From: Magnetococcales bacterium
GTDB taxonomy: Bacteria > Pseudomonadota > Magnetococcia > Magnetococcales > UBA8363
Assembly: GCA_015228815.1 (NCBI GenBank)
Contig: JADGCV010000022.1
Span: 1 to 64,000, forward strand
Direction of reading: 5' to 3'
Length of the DNA: 64,000 nucleotides
The notes under the pieces are model-generated. The model had not been told where the DNA came from and searched no databases. It was given only the letters and a program-made list of their open reading frames with translations. Shown here in pieces: positions 34,339 to 43,367 of this stretch; the first letter of the stretch is position 1, and every line of letters begins with the position of its first letter. The translations under genes were made by a program, and so were the position numbers.

Positions 34339-35268
34339 TCAGATATCCTGTTCCAGCTCGGCCTGGACCAGAATGGCCGCGAGGCGGGCCAGATTCGTCG
34401 TCGGGGCCCATCCTGTTTCCCGGTGCAGACGGGAGTAATCGCCAACCTTCGTGCCAGGAAGTTCCTGTTTTTTGAGCACGGAAGGATCCACGGACACATG
34501 ATCGCGCCAATCCAGGCCGACCTGGTCGAACACCTCTGCCACGAAATCACGCACCCGATGCAACGAACCCGAGGCAATGATAAAATCATCGGGCCGGTCA
34601 AGCTCCAGAATCCGGACCATCGCATCGACATATTCGGGGGCATATCCCCAATCAACCTGGGCCTCCAGATTGCCCAACACCAATTGACGTTTTTCTCCCC
34701 GATGAATGGCGACCGCCGCCTGGACAATCTTTCGGGAAAGGAAATGACTCCGGCGTCTGGGGGATTCGTGGTTGTACAAAAACCCGACACTGCAATACAG
34801 GCGATGCCGATGCCGGTACATCCGGCACAGTTGAACACCCGCCGCTTTGGTGATGCCATAGGGACAGAGTGCATCCATGGGAGTATTTTCGTCCTGAGGG
34901 GTCTGCCTCGGCGTGCCGAATACATGGGAAGATGCGGCGTAAAACAGACGACTCTCCAGGGAATGGATGTGCATCGCCTCCAGGAAAGCCAGCAGCCCAA
35001 GCACATGAACCTCGACGCTGCGCCGCATGATTTCGCCGTCGTCCCGCATCATCTCTTCGGCGGAGTGATGATAGGCGGCCAGATGGAAGATTCGTTCTGG
35101 TCGCAGTTCCAGGAGAATGTTCCCGATCGAGACATCAGGTTCCAGCGTCCCGTCCGGAAGGTGCAGACCTTGACGACCGAGGCCGTACACCGCCACCCCC
35201 CGGGCCTTGAGATGTTCGGTCAAATAGCTCCCATCCTGACCGAGGCAACCCACCACCAATGCGTTCAT
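34339..35268 (-). CDS. NAD-dependent epimerase/dehydratase, GDP-mannose 4,6-dehydratase-like
   Basis: A 309-residue extended short-chain dehydrogenase. The N-terminal VVGCLGQDGSYLTEHL is the GxxGxDGSYL nucleotide-binding motif characteristic of GDP-mannose dehydratases. The active-site Ser is in SSHVFG with TPQDENTPM after it, and the catalytic YxxxK is YGITK. QVDWGYAPEYVDAM is also a family block. The start is fixed by ATGA overlap with the upstream C-methyltransferase. It may act on a GDP- or other NDP-sugar for surface polysaccharide. Confidence 0.85.
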   Translation of the reverse strand: MNALVVGCLGQDGSYLTEHLKARGVAVYGLGRQGLHLPDGTLEPDVSIGNILLELRPERIFHLAAYHHSAEEMMRDDGEIMRRSVEVHVLGLLAFLEAMHIHSLESRLFYAASSHVFGTPRQTPQDENTPMDALCPYGITKAAGVQLCRMYRHRHRLYCSVGFLYNHESPRRRSHFLSRKIVQAAVAIHRGEKRQLVLGNLEAQVDWGYAPEYVDAMVRILELDRPDDFIIASGSLHRVRDFVAEVFDQVGLDWRDHVSVDPSVLKKQELPGTKVGDYSRLHRETGWAPTTNLARLAAILVQAELEQDI

Positions 35269-36566
35269 GGCGCGGCGGCAATCTGTTCGATGGCAGGCAA
35301 GGGCAGGATCATCCGACCGCCTTGGCGCAGAAATTCGGCCTCTCTCCGAAGAATGAACGCGCGAAAATGCCACGGAAGAACCAAAAAACAATCGGGGTTC
35401 ATGGCTTTGGCATCCTGTTCCGAGGCGATGGGGATGTGGCTTCCCGGAGTGACGCAACCCCATTTATCCTCATTGACATCGGCGATCAACGGTATCTCCC
35501 GCCGGGTCAGTCCACAAAATTGCAACAGAACGTTGCCTTTGGTCGAGGCGCCATAACCGAGTACCCGATGCCCCTCCCGCAGGTGGTGATCGATGACCTC
35601 GCGCAGGGCATCCCGATGAAGATGAACGCCTCTGGCAAATTCCCGAAAGGGTTCCATCCCATCCAGTCCGCGCTGTCGTTCACGTTCCAGCATGACGCTC
35701 AGGGAGTCGTCTGCCAAGCCCAACCCCAGGTTTTCCTTCGGGGTCAGAAAAATCCGGAAACTGCCGCCGTTGGCGTCATTGCAGGCGACACTCAGAATAC
35801 GAAAACCGGCCCGTTGCGCCAGCCAGTGAATCTGATGCAGACCATAATATTCAAGATGTTCATGGCAGATGGTATCATAGGCAAGCCGTTCGAGCATCAA
35901 GGGCATGTAGCTCATCTCGATGACCCACAGGCCATCATCCGCCAAACACTCTCGAACCTCGCGCATGAAGGCCAAAGGTTGGGGCAGGTCATAAAACATG
36001 GCAATCGCGGTGATCACCCGGGCCTTGCGACTGCCAAACACACCTCGGAACCGCTGGGCGGCAAAGAAATCCGGGATCAGGGAGACGCCGGGGGGATAGA
36101 AACGTTCAAACTTGATGCCCGTCGGATCCATCCCGACCCGGTCCATGGCCTCGGGGTAGGCGGCCAGCAATGTGCCATCGTTGCTGCCAATATCCAGAAT
36201 CAAATCCCCCGGAACCAGGGAAATCCGGGAGCGAATCTCGGCGACCAACCCGTGGAGGTGCTGCACCATGGAGGCGTTCAGCCCGGAACGATAACCATAG
36301 TTCATTCCGTACATCTGTCCAGGATCGAAATTATGGGCCAGTTGCAGCAAGCCGCATTCGGCCTCGCCCTCTCCGGCACATTTGACCAGTTCCAGAGGCC
36401 CAATCGGGACAGGATCCCGTTCATCCTTGGGAAAAATGCCTGTCATGGCCATGTCGCCAAGAGAAAGAACAGGCAACAAATGGTCCGACCCGCAGATGCG
36501 GCAACGGGAGATGGGATGAACGTGACCGGTTTGGGCGGTGAACGCCCGGCTGTCGGATTGCCGCAT
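35265..36566 (-). CDS. Sugar C-methyltransferase (zinc-binding, NovU/TylC3-like)
   Basis: A 433-residue three-part methyltransferase. An N-terminal zinc domain has CRICG and a second Cys pair further on (KCAGEGEAECGL). The central SAM domain has LILDIGSNDGTLL; HEHLEYYG is the conserved active-site block. The C-terminal domain contains GYGASTKGNVLL, also found in this family. Known members put a methyl branch on NDP-keto-deoxysugars, which fits the dehydratase-like partner next to it. Start chosen at the ATG preceded by GGGAAGG. Confidence 0.88.
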   Translation of the reverse strand: MRQSDSRAFTAQTGHVHPISRCRICGSDHLLPVLSLGDMAMTGIFPKDERDPVPIGPLELVKCAGEGEAECGLLQLAHNFDPGQMYGMNYGYRSGLNASMVQHLHGLVAEIRSRISLVPGDLILDIGSNDGTLLAAYPEAMDRVGMDPTGIKFERFYPPGVSLIPDFFAAQRFRGVFGSRKARVITAIAMFYDLPQPLAFMREVRECLADDGLWVIEMSYMPLMLERLAYDTICHEHLEYYGLHQIHWLAQRAGFRILSVACNDANGGSFRIFLTPKENLGLGLADDSLSVMLERERQRGLDGMEPFREFARGVHLHRDALREVIDHHLREGHRVLGYGASTKGNVLLQFCGLTRREIPLIADVNEDKWGCVTPGSHIPIASEQDAKAMNPDCFLVLPWHFRAFILRREAEFLRQGGRMILPLPAIEQIAAAP

Positions 36567-36759
36567 GAAGCACCTTCCCGCACTGGAAGCGTAACGAAAA
36601 AGCGAGGTTCTCCCACCGCTCCACCACCATCGGTTCCAATGGCAATACGGACGGATGGGCCCACTTATTCCCGGTCCACCAGGCAATCGATTTCCAGTGG
36701 ACAATCTTCAATCATGGTACACGCAACGGAGACCATAAAGGCACTTTCGGTAAAACATG

Positions 36760-37470
36760 TCAAGAACAGAATCCGGAATCGACCCGTACCGCCTGGAAGA
36801 GGATAAACCAGGGATGACGCGACAGTTTGGCAAAGGTTTCCGGGGCCGTTTGCCGCATTTGCGGCTGGGGCCTGGGTTCGACCACCTTTTCGATTTGAAA
36901 TCCCGCGCCGCCGAGGTCGGCGATCATTGACGAAAGCGGACGTCGATAAAAGACCATTGGGTATTCCCTCGGGCCGAATTCCGACCAGACCTGGGTCAAT
37001 CGCTCCACGGCAAAATAATCGCTCCCCCCCCAGGACTGATCGGCGCACGGGTGATGGGTGGAAAACAGCAAGCGCCCTCCTCTGACCAACACCCGGTGAA
37101 ACTCCGCAAAGACCGACTGCCAATCGGCAAGGTAGTGCATCGTCAACGAACAAAACACCAGATCCACCGATCCTTCATCGAGAAACGCCAACGGCTTCGC
37201 CAAATCGGCAAGCACCACCCGTCCATCCTCGCCAAGGCGTCTTCTGGCAAGTTCGACCATGGATGGATCGTTGTCCACCGCCACCACCCGAGCGCCACGC
37301 TCCTGCATCCAGGCCGCATGATAACCCACGGCGCATCCGGCATCGAGAATTCGCACCCCCCGCAGATCCTCCGGCAAGAGCGCCCTCATGGCGGGACGTT
37401 CGTACTGGGCATTGTAGGCGTTGTCACCGCTAAAATGGTCATAGGCGGCGGCAAAAGATTTAAATTCCAT
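36760..37470 (-). CDS. Class I SAM methyltransferase
   Basis: A 236-residue methyltransferase. Motif I is ILDAGCAVGYHAAWM, post-I VVAVDNDPSMVE, then VDLVFCSLTMHYLADW and LVRGGRLLFSTHHP. The N-terminal FAAAYDHFSGDNAYNAQYE fits UbiE-like small-molecule methyltransferases. It is the first gene of the minus-strand glycan cluster; 193 bases separate it from the next gene and show nothing distinct. Confidence 0.82.
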   Translation of the reverse strand: MEFKSFAAAYDHFSGDNAYNAQYERPAMRALLPEDLRGVRILDAGCAVGYHAAWMQERGARVVAVDNDPSMVELARRRLGEDGRVVLADLAKPLAFLDEGSVDLVFCSLTMHYLADWQSVFAEFHRVLVRGGRLLFSTHHPCADQSWGGSDYFAVERLTQVWSEFGPREYPMVFYRRPLSSMIADLGGAGFQIEKVVEPRPQPQMRQTAPETFAKLSRHPWFILFQAVRVDSGFCS

Positions 37471-37514
37471 GGTTTCGCTCCCTCAACGCCACGACATGTC
37501 GGGCCAACAGGTTC

Positions 37515-38180
37515 TCATCCCGAATGCTCGACCGGAAACTCATCCTGTCGCCACTCCGGAAACCCCTCCTCCAATCGCCTGGCGTCGAACCCCTTTTCCC
37601 GCAGGCGCGCCACCGCTTCAAAAGACAGGACACAGTAGGCGCCCCGGCAGTAGGCCACCACCTCCCGTTCCTGGGGCAGTTCGTGAAACCTGCGCTCCAG
37701 TTCCCGCAGCGGAATATTGAACGCCTTGGGCAAATGCCCCGCCGCATATTCTTCCGGTGGCCGCACATCCAGCACGGTCACCGTCCCGGCGCGCATTCTT
37801 TCCAGTAACTCCCCTCTGGGAATCGGCTCCATCCCATCCCGGGTCAAGAGATAATTTTGCACCAGTGCGTTGACCTCATCCAGCCTGCGTTCGGCGATGC
37901 CGCGAATGACCCGCAACAGAGTCACCACCTCCGGATCACCCAGCGCATAATGAACATAAAGTCCCTTCTTGCGCCCCGTCACCAGTCCGGCATGCCGCAA
38001 CTGCTGCAAATGTTTCGAGGTATTGGCCACCGACAACCCGGAAATCTGGGCCAATGATTCCACCGTTCGTTCGCCCTGCGCCAGATACTCCAACAAGGCC
38101 AGCCGGTGTCCCTGCCCCACAGCCTTGCCGATGCGGGCCAGATGCTCGAACAATTCCTGCTTGAAAAAATCGCTTGACAT
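37515..38180 (-). CDS. ArsR-family regulator fused to rhodanese domain
   Basis: A 221-residue protein. Residues 1-100 form an ArsR-type winged helix (GHRLALLEYLAQGERTVESLA, then VANTSKHLQQLRHAGLV). Residues about 115-215 form a rhodanese domain with TVLDVRPPEEYAAGHLPKAFNIPL and the active-site Cys in AYCRGAYC. Fusions of this type are thought to sense sulfane sulfur or related reactive species. Divergent from a redox cluster whose products include a DsrE protein and another rhodanese fusion, it probably controls that cluster and itself. Confidence 0.88.
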   Translation of the reverse strand: MSSDFFKQELFEHLARIGKAVGQGHRLALLEYLAQGERTVESLAQISGLSVANTSKHLQQLRHAGLVTGRKKGLYVHYALGDPEVVTLLRVIRGIAERRLDEVNALVQNYLLTRDGMEPIPRGELLERMRAGTVTVLDVRPPEEYAAGHLPKAFNIPLRELERRFHELPQEREVVAYCRGAYCVLSFEAVARLREKGFDARRLEEGFPEWRQDEFPVEHSG

Positions 38181-38195
38181 TATGTTTTACTTTTT

Positions 38196-38230
38196 GGTTG
38201 AATATTCTTCGATCATATGGTTGAATAATC
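38196..38230. promoter_or_regulatory. Candidate operator: direct repeat GGTTGAATA
   Basis: GGTTGAATATTC at 38196-38207 recurs as GGTTGAATAATC at 38219-38230, 23 bases apart (about two helical turns), in the AT-rich stretch just upstream of the ArsR-rhodanese gene. The placement suits autoregulation; the assignment rests on repetition and position only. Confidence 0.45.
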
Positions 38231-38400
38231 CAGTGAGCGTTGTCCACCCGTTCTTCTCGGGACGGATCGTTCCATGGATCGTTCCAGAAAAGATCTTCCA
38301 TGACAAGAAGTTTTTCATCCCCATGAAACCAATGGCATGATGCCAGGGATCGTCTTCCCCCGCGATCCTCGCGCCAATGCGCCAACCGGAGAAAAAGAAA

Positions 38401-39222
38401 ATGCACGATGAATCAATGCTGCGATTGGGAGTTTTTCTTGGCGTGCTTGCCGCCATGATGATCTGGGAAGTGATCGCGCCGCGCCGCGGTCGCACCCTTT
38501 CGCGCAAGGAACGATGGCTGCCCAATCTGGCCCTTGTGGCCATCGACACCTTTCTGGTCCGGCTGCTGTTTCCCATCACGGCGGTGGGTCTGGCCAGTCT
38601 CGGACAGGAACGGGGATGGGGCATGCTCAACCAGTTCACGCTCCCCGGATGGCTGGAACTGCTGCTGGCCCTGATGTTGCTGGATCTGGTCATCTATCTT
38701 CAGCATGTCGCCTTTCACGCCTTGCCGGTCCTGTGGCGATTGCATCTGGTGCATCATGCCGACCTCGATTTTGATGTGACCACCGGCTTGCGTTTTCATC
38801 CCATCGAAATCATCCTGTCCATGGGACTCAAACTGGCGGCGGTTCACGCCATCGGCGCCTCTCCCGCGGCGGTGATGACGTTCGAGATTCTGCTCAACGC
38901 CATGGCCCTGTTCAACCATGGCAACGTGCGCCTGCCGGAAGGGATCGATCGGGTGCTGCGTTGGTTCGTCGTCACCCCGGACATGCACCGCTCGCATCAT
39001 TCCCACCTCTCCCCGGAAGCCAACATGAATTTTGGGTTCAACCTTTCCTGGTGGGATCGTATTTTTGGAACCTATTGGCCCCGTCCCGCCGAAGGCCACG
39101 AGGCCATGGAGATCGGTCTGGAACATCAGAGAGAACCAGAAAAATGTCAACCCTTGACTGCCCTGCTGCTCATGCCCGTGTACTCCAGGCTGGGGGAATA
39201 CACCATCAATCGGCGCTGGTAG
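38401..39222 (+). CDS. Sterol desaturase/fatty acid hydroxylase family membrane protein
   Basis: A 273-residue di-iron membrane enzyme with about four membrane segments. The His boxes are visible: HVAFH, HLVHHADLDFD, RFHPIE and DMHRSHHS, matching the eight-His pattern of the superfamily. GGAG lies nine bases before the chosen ATG; an in-frame ATG at 38377 is less favoured. Its substrate could be a membrane lipid. It is the first gene of the plus-strand redox cluster. Confidence 0.88.
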   Translation: MHDESMLRLGVFLGVLAAMMIWEVIAPRRGRTLSRKERWLPNLALVAIDTFLVRLLFPITAVGLASLGQERGWGMLNQFTLPGWLELLLALMLLDLVIYLQHVAFHALPVLWRLHLVHHADLDFDVTTGLRFHPIEIILSMGLKLAAVHAIGASPAAVMTFEILLNAMALFNHGNVRLPEGIDRVLRWFVVTPDMHRSHHSHLSPEANMNFGFNLSWWDRIFGTYWPRPAEGHEAMEIGLEHQREPEKCQPLTALLLMPVYSRLGEYTINRRW

Positions 39223-39244
39223 ACCACGAAAAAGGATGGGGTCC

Positions 39245-40495
39245 ATGCAACCGATCGGTCAGACCGCCCTGTCGGGTGAGAAAAAAAACGCGCCAAGTCA
39301 CGATGCCGACCTCCGGTCCCCGGCCAGGGTCTGTCCCGCAAAACCTCGCCCAAAACGATTCATGCCCGTGGGTCAACAACGGTCACTCGCGGGACGTTAC
39401 CCATGGTGGGTCAAGGGGGTGTCGCTGTTGGCGTTTTTCTGGGCGTTCATGGGTTGGCTCAACGAAACCTGGTTCTTCAAGTTCGACAATGCCATCTGGC
39501 TCAATCGTTATACCGAAATGGTCCTCATCCTGGCGTTTGGCCTCTGGCGCATCGTCGCGGAAAAAAATCCATACAATCGGCGACGTTTGATCATCCTGGT
39601 GGGCAACGTCACGGTGTTGTGGTGGCTGATCCCGTGGCTGTTTCCCTTCATCGAGCCTTATGTTGGCTATCTGGGGGTCCTGCCCGCCTTTCCCTCGCTG
39701 CACACCCCGGGCACGATCACCTTTTTCCTGGTGCTGGGAGCGGTGTTTCTTTTCGGCAGGCGAATCATCTGCGGGTGGAACTGTCCCTGCGTCGGCATCC
39801 GAGAGGTGGTGGGGTTTCCCTTCCGTCAGGCGGACCATGTCCCCCGTGGTCCCTGGGCCTGGCGTCTGCGGCATCTCAAGTGGTTCTGGCTGGCCCTCTA
39901 CGTGGGGGCAATGTGGGTCATGACCCGTCCGGCGAACAACATCACGGCGGGTTATCTGGGCTTTTTCGGACTGATGGTGGCATTTCCCTATTTTATTTCC
40001 ATGATGCTCTCTCCCTGGGTCGGCAACCGCGGGTATTGCCGTTATTTGTGCCCCTATGGCGCCACATTCGGATTGTTGAATAAAGTCGGACCGTTTCGTA
40101 TCGATTATACTGCCGACACCTGCACCCGGTGCGGCCTGTGCGAGAAAGTCTGTGATATGGGCATTGCCGTATGGAAGATGGGCGCGGCACGAGGCACGAT
40201 CGACACCACCGAGTGCATGGGGTGTGGCCGTTGCGTCAGCGAATGCCCGACCAACAGTCTGGCCTTTCACGATGCCCGCAATCTGTTGTTTCCGGCGCTG
40301 CGCCAGGACCGCTTCCGGTTGCGTCGTCTGGCAGATTGGAACCGGACCGCCACCCGGTGGCAGAGTGCCGGATTTGCTCTGGCGCTGGCCCTGGCGCTGG
40401 CGGGGGGGTGGTATTATTCCGGTCGCATCGGCAGCGGCAGGGAACTCATCGACAATTTGGGGACACTATGCGGATTGGCCATTTCAACCTGGTAG
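39245..40495 (+). CDS. NapH/CcoG-like 4Fe-4S membrane polyferredoxin
   Basis: A 416-residue inner-membrane electron carrier. It has about five membrane segments, two CxxxCP-type motifs facing one side (CGWNCPCVG and CRYLCPYG), and two ferredoxin clusters (CTRCGLCEKVC and CMGCGRCVSECP), followed by one more membrane segment. Proteins of this family (NapH, NosR, RdxA) pass quinol electrons to periplasmic reductases. It overlaps the octahaem cytochrome gene by 28 bases, which suggests they form an electron-transfer pair. Confidence 0.85.
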   Translation: MQPIGQTALSGEKKNAPSHDADLRSPARVCPAKPRPKRFMPVGQQRSLAGRYPWWVKGVSLLAFFWAFMGWLNETWFFKFDNAIWLNRYTEMVLILAFGLWRIVAEKNPYNRRRLIILVGNVTVLWWLIPWLFPFIEPYVGYLGVLPAFPSLHTPGTITFFLVLGAVFLFGRRIICGWNCPCVGIREVVGFPFRQADHVPRGPWAWRLRHLKWFWLALYVGAMWVMTRPANNITAGYLGFFGLMVAFPYFISMMLSPWVGNRGYCRYLCPYGATFGLLNKVGPFRIDYTADTCTRCGLCEKVCDMGIAVWKMGAARGTIDTTECMGCGRCVSECPTNSLAFHDARNLLFPALRQDRFRLRRLADWNRTATRWQSAGFALALALALAGGWYYSGRIGSGRELIDNLGTLCGLAISTW

Positions 40496-41793
40496 CCGTG
40501 CTGCTCGTCTGCCCCTGGCTGGCGTGGTCCGGCCTGCCGGAAAACCCCAGGGGAACAGGCGAAAATGCCGATCATTGGCAGCCCGATCCCATGCACGAAT
40601 ACTGGGATCCAGGCACCTTTCACCGTCCCGAGAAGGTGGTCGAGGGGGTATTCAAGGCCGAAGAATGTCTGGAATGCCATACCGCGTTGACACCGGGCAT
40701 CGTCAAGGATTGGCAGGCCAGTCGTCATGCCAGCGCCAAGGAGCCGGTGGCCTGTCCCGCGTGTCATGGAGCGGATCACCAGAAACTGGTATTTCCGACA
40801 CCCCAGACCTGCGGCGCCTGTCATCCCCAAAGGCTGGCCCAGATGGAGGAGGAAAAAAAATATGGCTTCCCCAGTCATGCCCTGGCCATGGAACGGGCCG
40901 TGGACAGCAAACACTTTGCCGACAAACCCAAGGCGGAAGTGGCTTCTTGCCTGCAATGCCATTCGGTGGCCACCAAATGCGATTCCTGTCACACCCGCCA
41001 CCGCTTCGACCCCGCCGAAGCGCGACGGCCCGAGGCCTGTCTGACCTGCCACAGTGGTCCGCCCCACCCCGACGACGATGCCTATTTTTCCAGCGCCCAT
41101 GGAAAAAAATACATCGCGGAAGGAACCTCGTGGAACTGGAACAAACCCCTGACAAAGGGCCATTATCCCATCCCCACCTGTGCCTATTGTCACATGAAGG
41201 ATGGCAACCATCAGGTGGCGGACAAGGCGGTATGGAAATTTGGCATCCGTGAGGTCAACCCGGAAACGGCGGAAAACAAAATCAAACGCAAACGTTGGTT
41301 TTCAACCTGCGCCGATTGTCACCCGCCCGAGACCGCCCCGGCTTTCTTTCGGGAACTGGATAACGAACGCCGGTCGGCCTGGCAAAAACTCTACGGCGTG
41401 GAACGACTGCTCAAGGATCTGCGCAGCGCTTCCTTGTTGCGCCCACAGGCCCGGGAACGCCCCCCCTACCCCATGGACTGGCTGGCAAGACTGTGGCCCA
41501 GGGAACGGATCGGTTTCTACGAAGGGCAGGCTTCCGCCTTCTACAATGTCAGCGCCATCGAACGCGACTATTTTGAGATGTGGTATTTTGACAACCTGGG
41601 GGCCTATAAAGGGATGGCCCACGGTGCGAAGGAAATGTCCCATCGCTTTCATGATCGCCTGGACGCCAAGGCCCGCGACATCGCCACGACCGGCCAACGT
41701 TTGCGCAAGAGCGATGAAATCGATGCAACGGTAACGCCAAGCCCCCTGTGGATGGATGGGGAATACACCCGGTTCAACCGGGATCACAATTGA
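40468..41793 (+). CDS. Octahaem c-type cytochrome, hydroxylamine oxidoreductase (HAO) family
   Basis: A 441-residue exported cytochrome with a signal peptide and eight CxxCH sites, at about residues 67, 96, 115, 161, 171, 191, 238 and 281. Sequence around them (CHTALTPGIVKDWQASRHA, CDSCHTRH, PEACLTCH, CAYCHMKDGNH) follows the HAO family. The cross-linking Tyr of classical HAO was not identified, so a reductive role like that of epsilon-type Hao, or a sulfur-compound role, is possible. ATG 40468 was chosen because it opens the signal peptide. The partner is the NapH-like protein upstream. Confidence 0.85.
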   Translation: MRIGHFNLVAVLLVCPWLAWSGLPENPRGTGENADHWQPDPMHEYWDPGTFHRPEKVVEGVFKAEECLECHTALTPGIVKDWQASRHASAKEPVACPACHGADHQKLVFPTPQTCGACHPQRLAQMEEEKKYGFPSHALAMERAVDSKHFADKPKAEVASCLQCHSVATKCDSCHTRHRFDPAEARRPEACLTCHSGPPHPDDDAYFSSAHGKKYIAEGTSWNWNKPLTKGHYPIPTCAYCHMKDGNHQVADKAVWKFGIREVNPETAENKIKRKRWFSTCADCHPPETAPAFFRELDNERRSAWQKLYGVERLLKDLRSASLLRPQARERPPYPMDWLARLWPRERIGFYEGQASAFYNVSAIERDYFEMWYFDNLGAYKGMAHGAKEMSHRFHDRLDAKARDIATTGQRLRKSDEIDATVTPSPLWMDGEYTRFNRDHN

Positions 41794-41810
41794 CCTGAAG
41801 GAATAAAAAC

Positions 41811-42323
41811 ATGATTCAGAAACAAATGCTCACCCTCATAATGGCCCTGGTCCTCCTTGTCTGTTCCCCGGTGCCAGGAATCTCCGCTCCGGAGCAACCC
41901 CTCAACGATGCCGATGCCCTCAAAGGGGTCACCGAGGGCAAAGTGGTCTTCGACATCGGCATGGCCAACGCCCAGACCCTGCCGCTCTATCTCAAGGTGA
42001 TTGCCCAAACCCATGCAGACCTTGTGCGACAACAGGTCAAACCGTCCATCGTCCTGGCGTTCCATGGTGGCGCGGTAAAACTGGTCTCCACCAACAGAGA
42101 GGCGTTCCCTCTGGAGCAACATCCCTTCCTGGCGGAAATCGCCAGCCTGCTCACCGATTTGCAGAAAAAACCCGGCGTTCGCATGGAGGTCTGCGGCCTG
42201 GCCACCAGGCTCTTCGGAGTGGAAAATGCCACCATTCTTCCAGGCATCAAAGTGGTCGGCAACACCTTCGTGTCCCTGACCGGATACCATGCCCAGGGAT
42301 ATGCCGCCATTCCGATCTATTGA
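41811..42323 (+). CDS. Periplasmic DsrE family protein
   Basis: A 170-residue protein with a signal peptide (about 1-26, LIMALVLLVCSPVPGISA). The rest is a DsrE-like fold: KVVFDIGMANAQTLPLYLKVI, then SIVLAFHGGAVKLVS, and MEVCGLATRLFG with a single conserved Cys that could carry sulfur. It lies 17 bases after the octahaem cytochrome gene. A role in periplasmic sulfur transfer is inferred from family and neighbours. Confidence 0.8.
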   Translation: MIQKQMLTLIMALVLLVCSPVPGISAPEQPLNDADALKGVTEGKVVFDIGMANAQTLPLYLKVIAQTHADLVRQQVKPSIVLAFHGGAVKLVSTNREAFPLEQHPFLAEIASLLTDLQKKPGVRMEVCGLATRLFGVENATILPGIKVVGNTFVSLTGYHAQGYAAIPIY

Positions 42324-42368
42324 GGCGCCGACATTCATGATCATGACACCATGCAAGGAGTCCTCCCG

Positions 42369-43367
42369 ATGAACACACCTTCCCCTGCCACCGCACAAAG
42401 CGATACTCCAACCATCATTCGTTGGATGACAGGTCTTCTGCTCCTGGTCGCCATCGCCCTGGCGTTTCATTATCGGGCGCAGCTGGATCCGGCGCGGTTG
42501 GAATCCCTGGTACACGGATGGGGGAAATCGGGCATGGTGTTGTTCGTCGTGCTGTATGCCCTGGCCACGGTGCTTTTTTTGCCGGGATCGGTCCTCACAC
42601 TGGCCGGAGGGGCGACGTTCGGTCCCTGGCTGGGAGGTATTCTCTCCCTGCTGGGGGCAACACTTGGCGCGGGGATTGCTTTTCTCATCGCCCGTTATCT
42701 GGCCGGAGCGTGGGTTGCCAAACGCGCGGAGGGATTGGCCGGGCGTTTGTTGGCCGGCGTGGCGGCGGAAGGGTGGCGTTTCGTGGCCTTTGTACGCCTG
42801 GTACCCGTCTTTCCTTTCAATCTGCTCAACTACGCCCTGGGACTGACCCGTATCCGTTTCAGCCACGCCATGATCACCTCTCTGATCTGCATGGCCCCCG
42901 GCGGCCTGGCCTACGCCTGGCTCGGCCATGCCGGACGTGAGGCCGCCACGGGTTCCGCCGATGCGGTGCGTGCCGGCATGTGGGCGCTGGCCCTGTTGTC
43001 GGTGGTGTTGTTGATTCCCCGTTGGGTCAAACAGGCGCGTCAGGCCAAAAGTCGCTTGACCATCACCCACCTCAAGGAAATGTTGGCGTTGGCAAATCCT
43101 CCCGTGGTGTTGGATGTCCGCGATGTCGCCGATTTTGTCGGAGAAAACGGTCACATCCCCGGCTCCATCAACATCCCGTTGCCCGAGCTGGAACAACGCC
43201 TGGACGAGATACGTTCCATCGCCCGTCCCCTGGCGATCATCTGCCATACCGACCGCCGGTCCGCCGAAGCGTTCCGGCGGCTGGATGCTCTTGGTATCGG
43301 CCCGATTTATTTGGTAAATGGTGGAATCAAACAGTGGCGACTGGATGGTTTTCCGGTAGAACAATGA
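42369..43367 (+). CDS. TVP38/TMEM64 (DedA-like) membrane protein fused to rhodanese
   Basis: A 332-residue protein. The first about 215 residues form a SNARE-associated/VTT membrane domain: FLPGSVLTLAGGATFGPWLGG, FVRLVPVFPFNLLNYALGLT and further membrane helices. The last 100 residues are a rhodanese domain (VVLDVRDVADFVGENGHIPGSINIP) with the active-site Cys in IICHTDRRSA. AAGGAG precedes the chosen ATG by eight bases. The stop overlaps the pentahaem cytochrome start. The rhodanese part should face the cytoplasm. Confidence 0.87.
   Translation: MNTPSPATAQSDTPTIIRWMTGLLLLVAIALAFHYRAQLDPARLESLVHGWGKSGMVLFVVLYALATVLFLPGSVLTLAGGATFGPWLGGILSLLGATLGAGIAFLIARYLAGAWVAKRAEGLAGRLLAGVAAEGWRFVAFVRLVPVFPFNLLNYALGLTRIRFSHAMITSLICMAPGGLAYAWLGHAGREAATGSADAVRAGMWALALLSVVLLIPRWVKQARQAKSRLTITHLKEMLALANPPVVLDVRDVADFVGENGHIPGSINIPLPELEQRLDEIRSIARPLAIICHTDRRSAEAFRRLDALGIGPIYLVNGGIKQWRLDGFPVEQ

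Noticed and set aside
40171-40467. Earlier in-frame start for the octahaem cytochrome
   Set aside because: The extension is out-of-frame sequence of the polyferredoxin gene and would precede the signal peptide.
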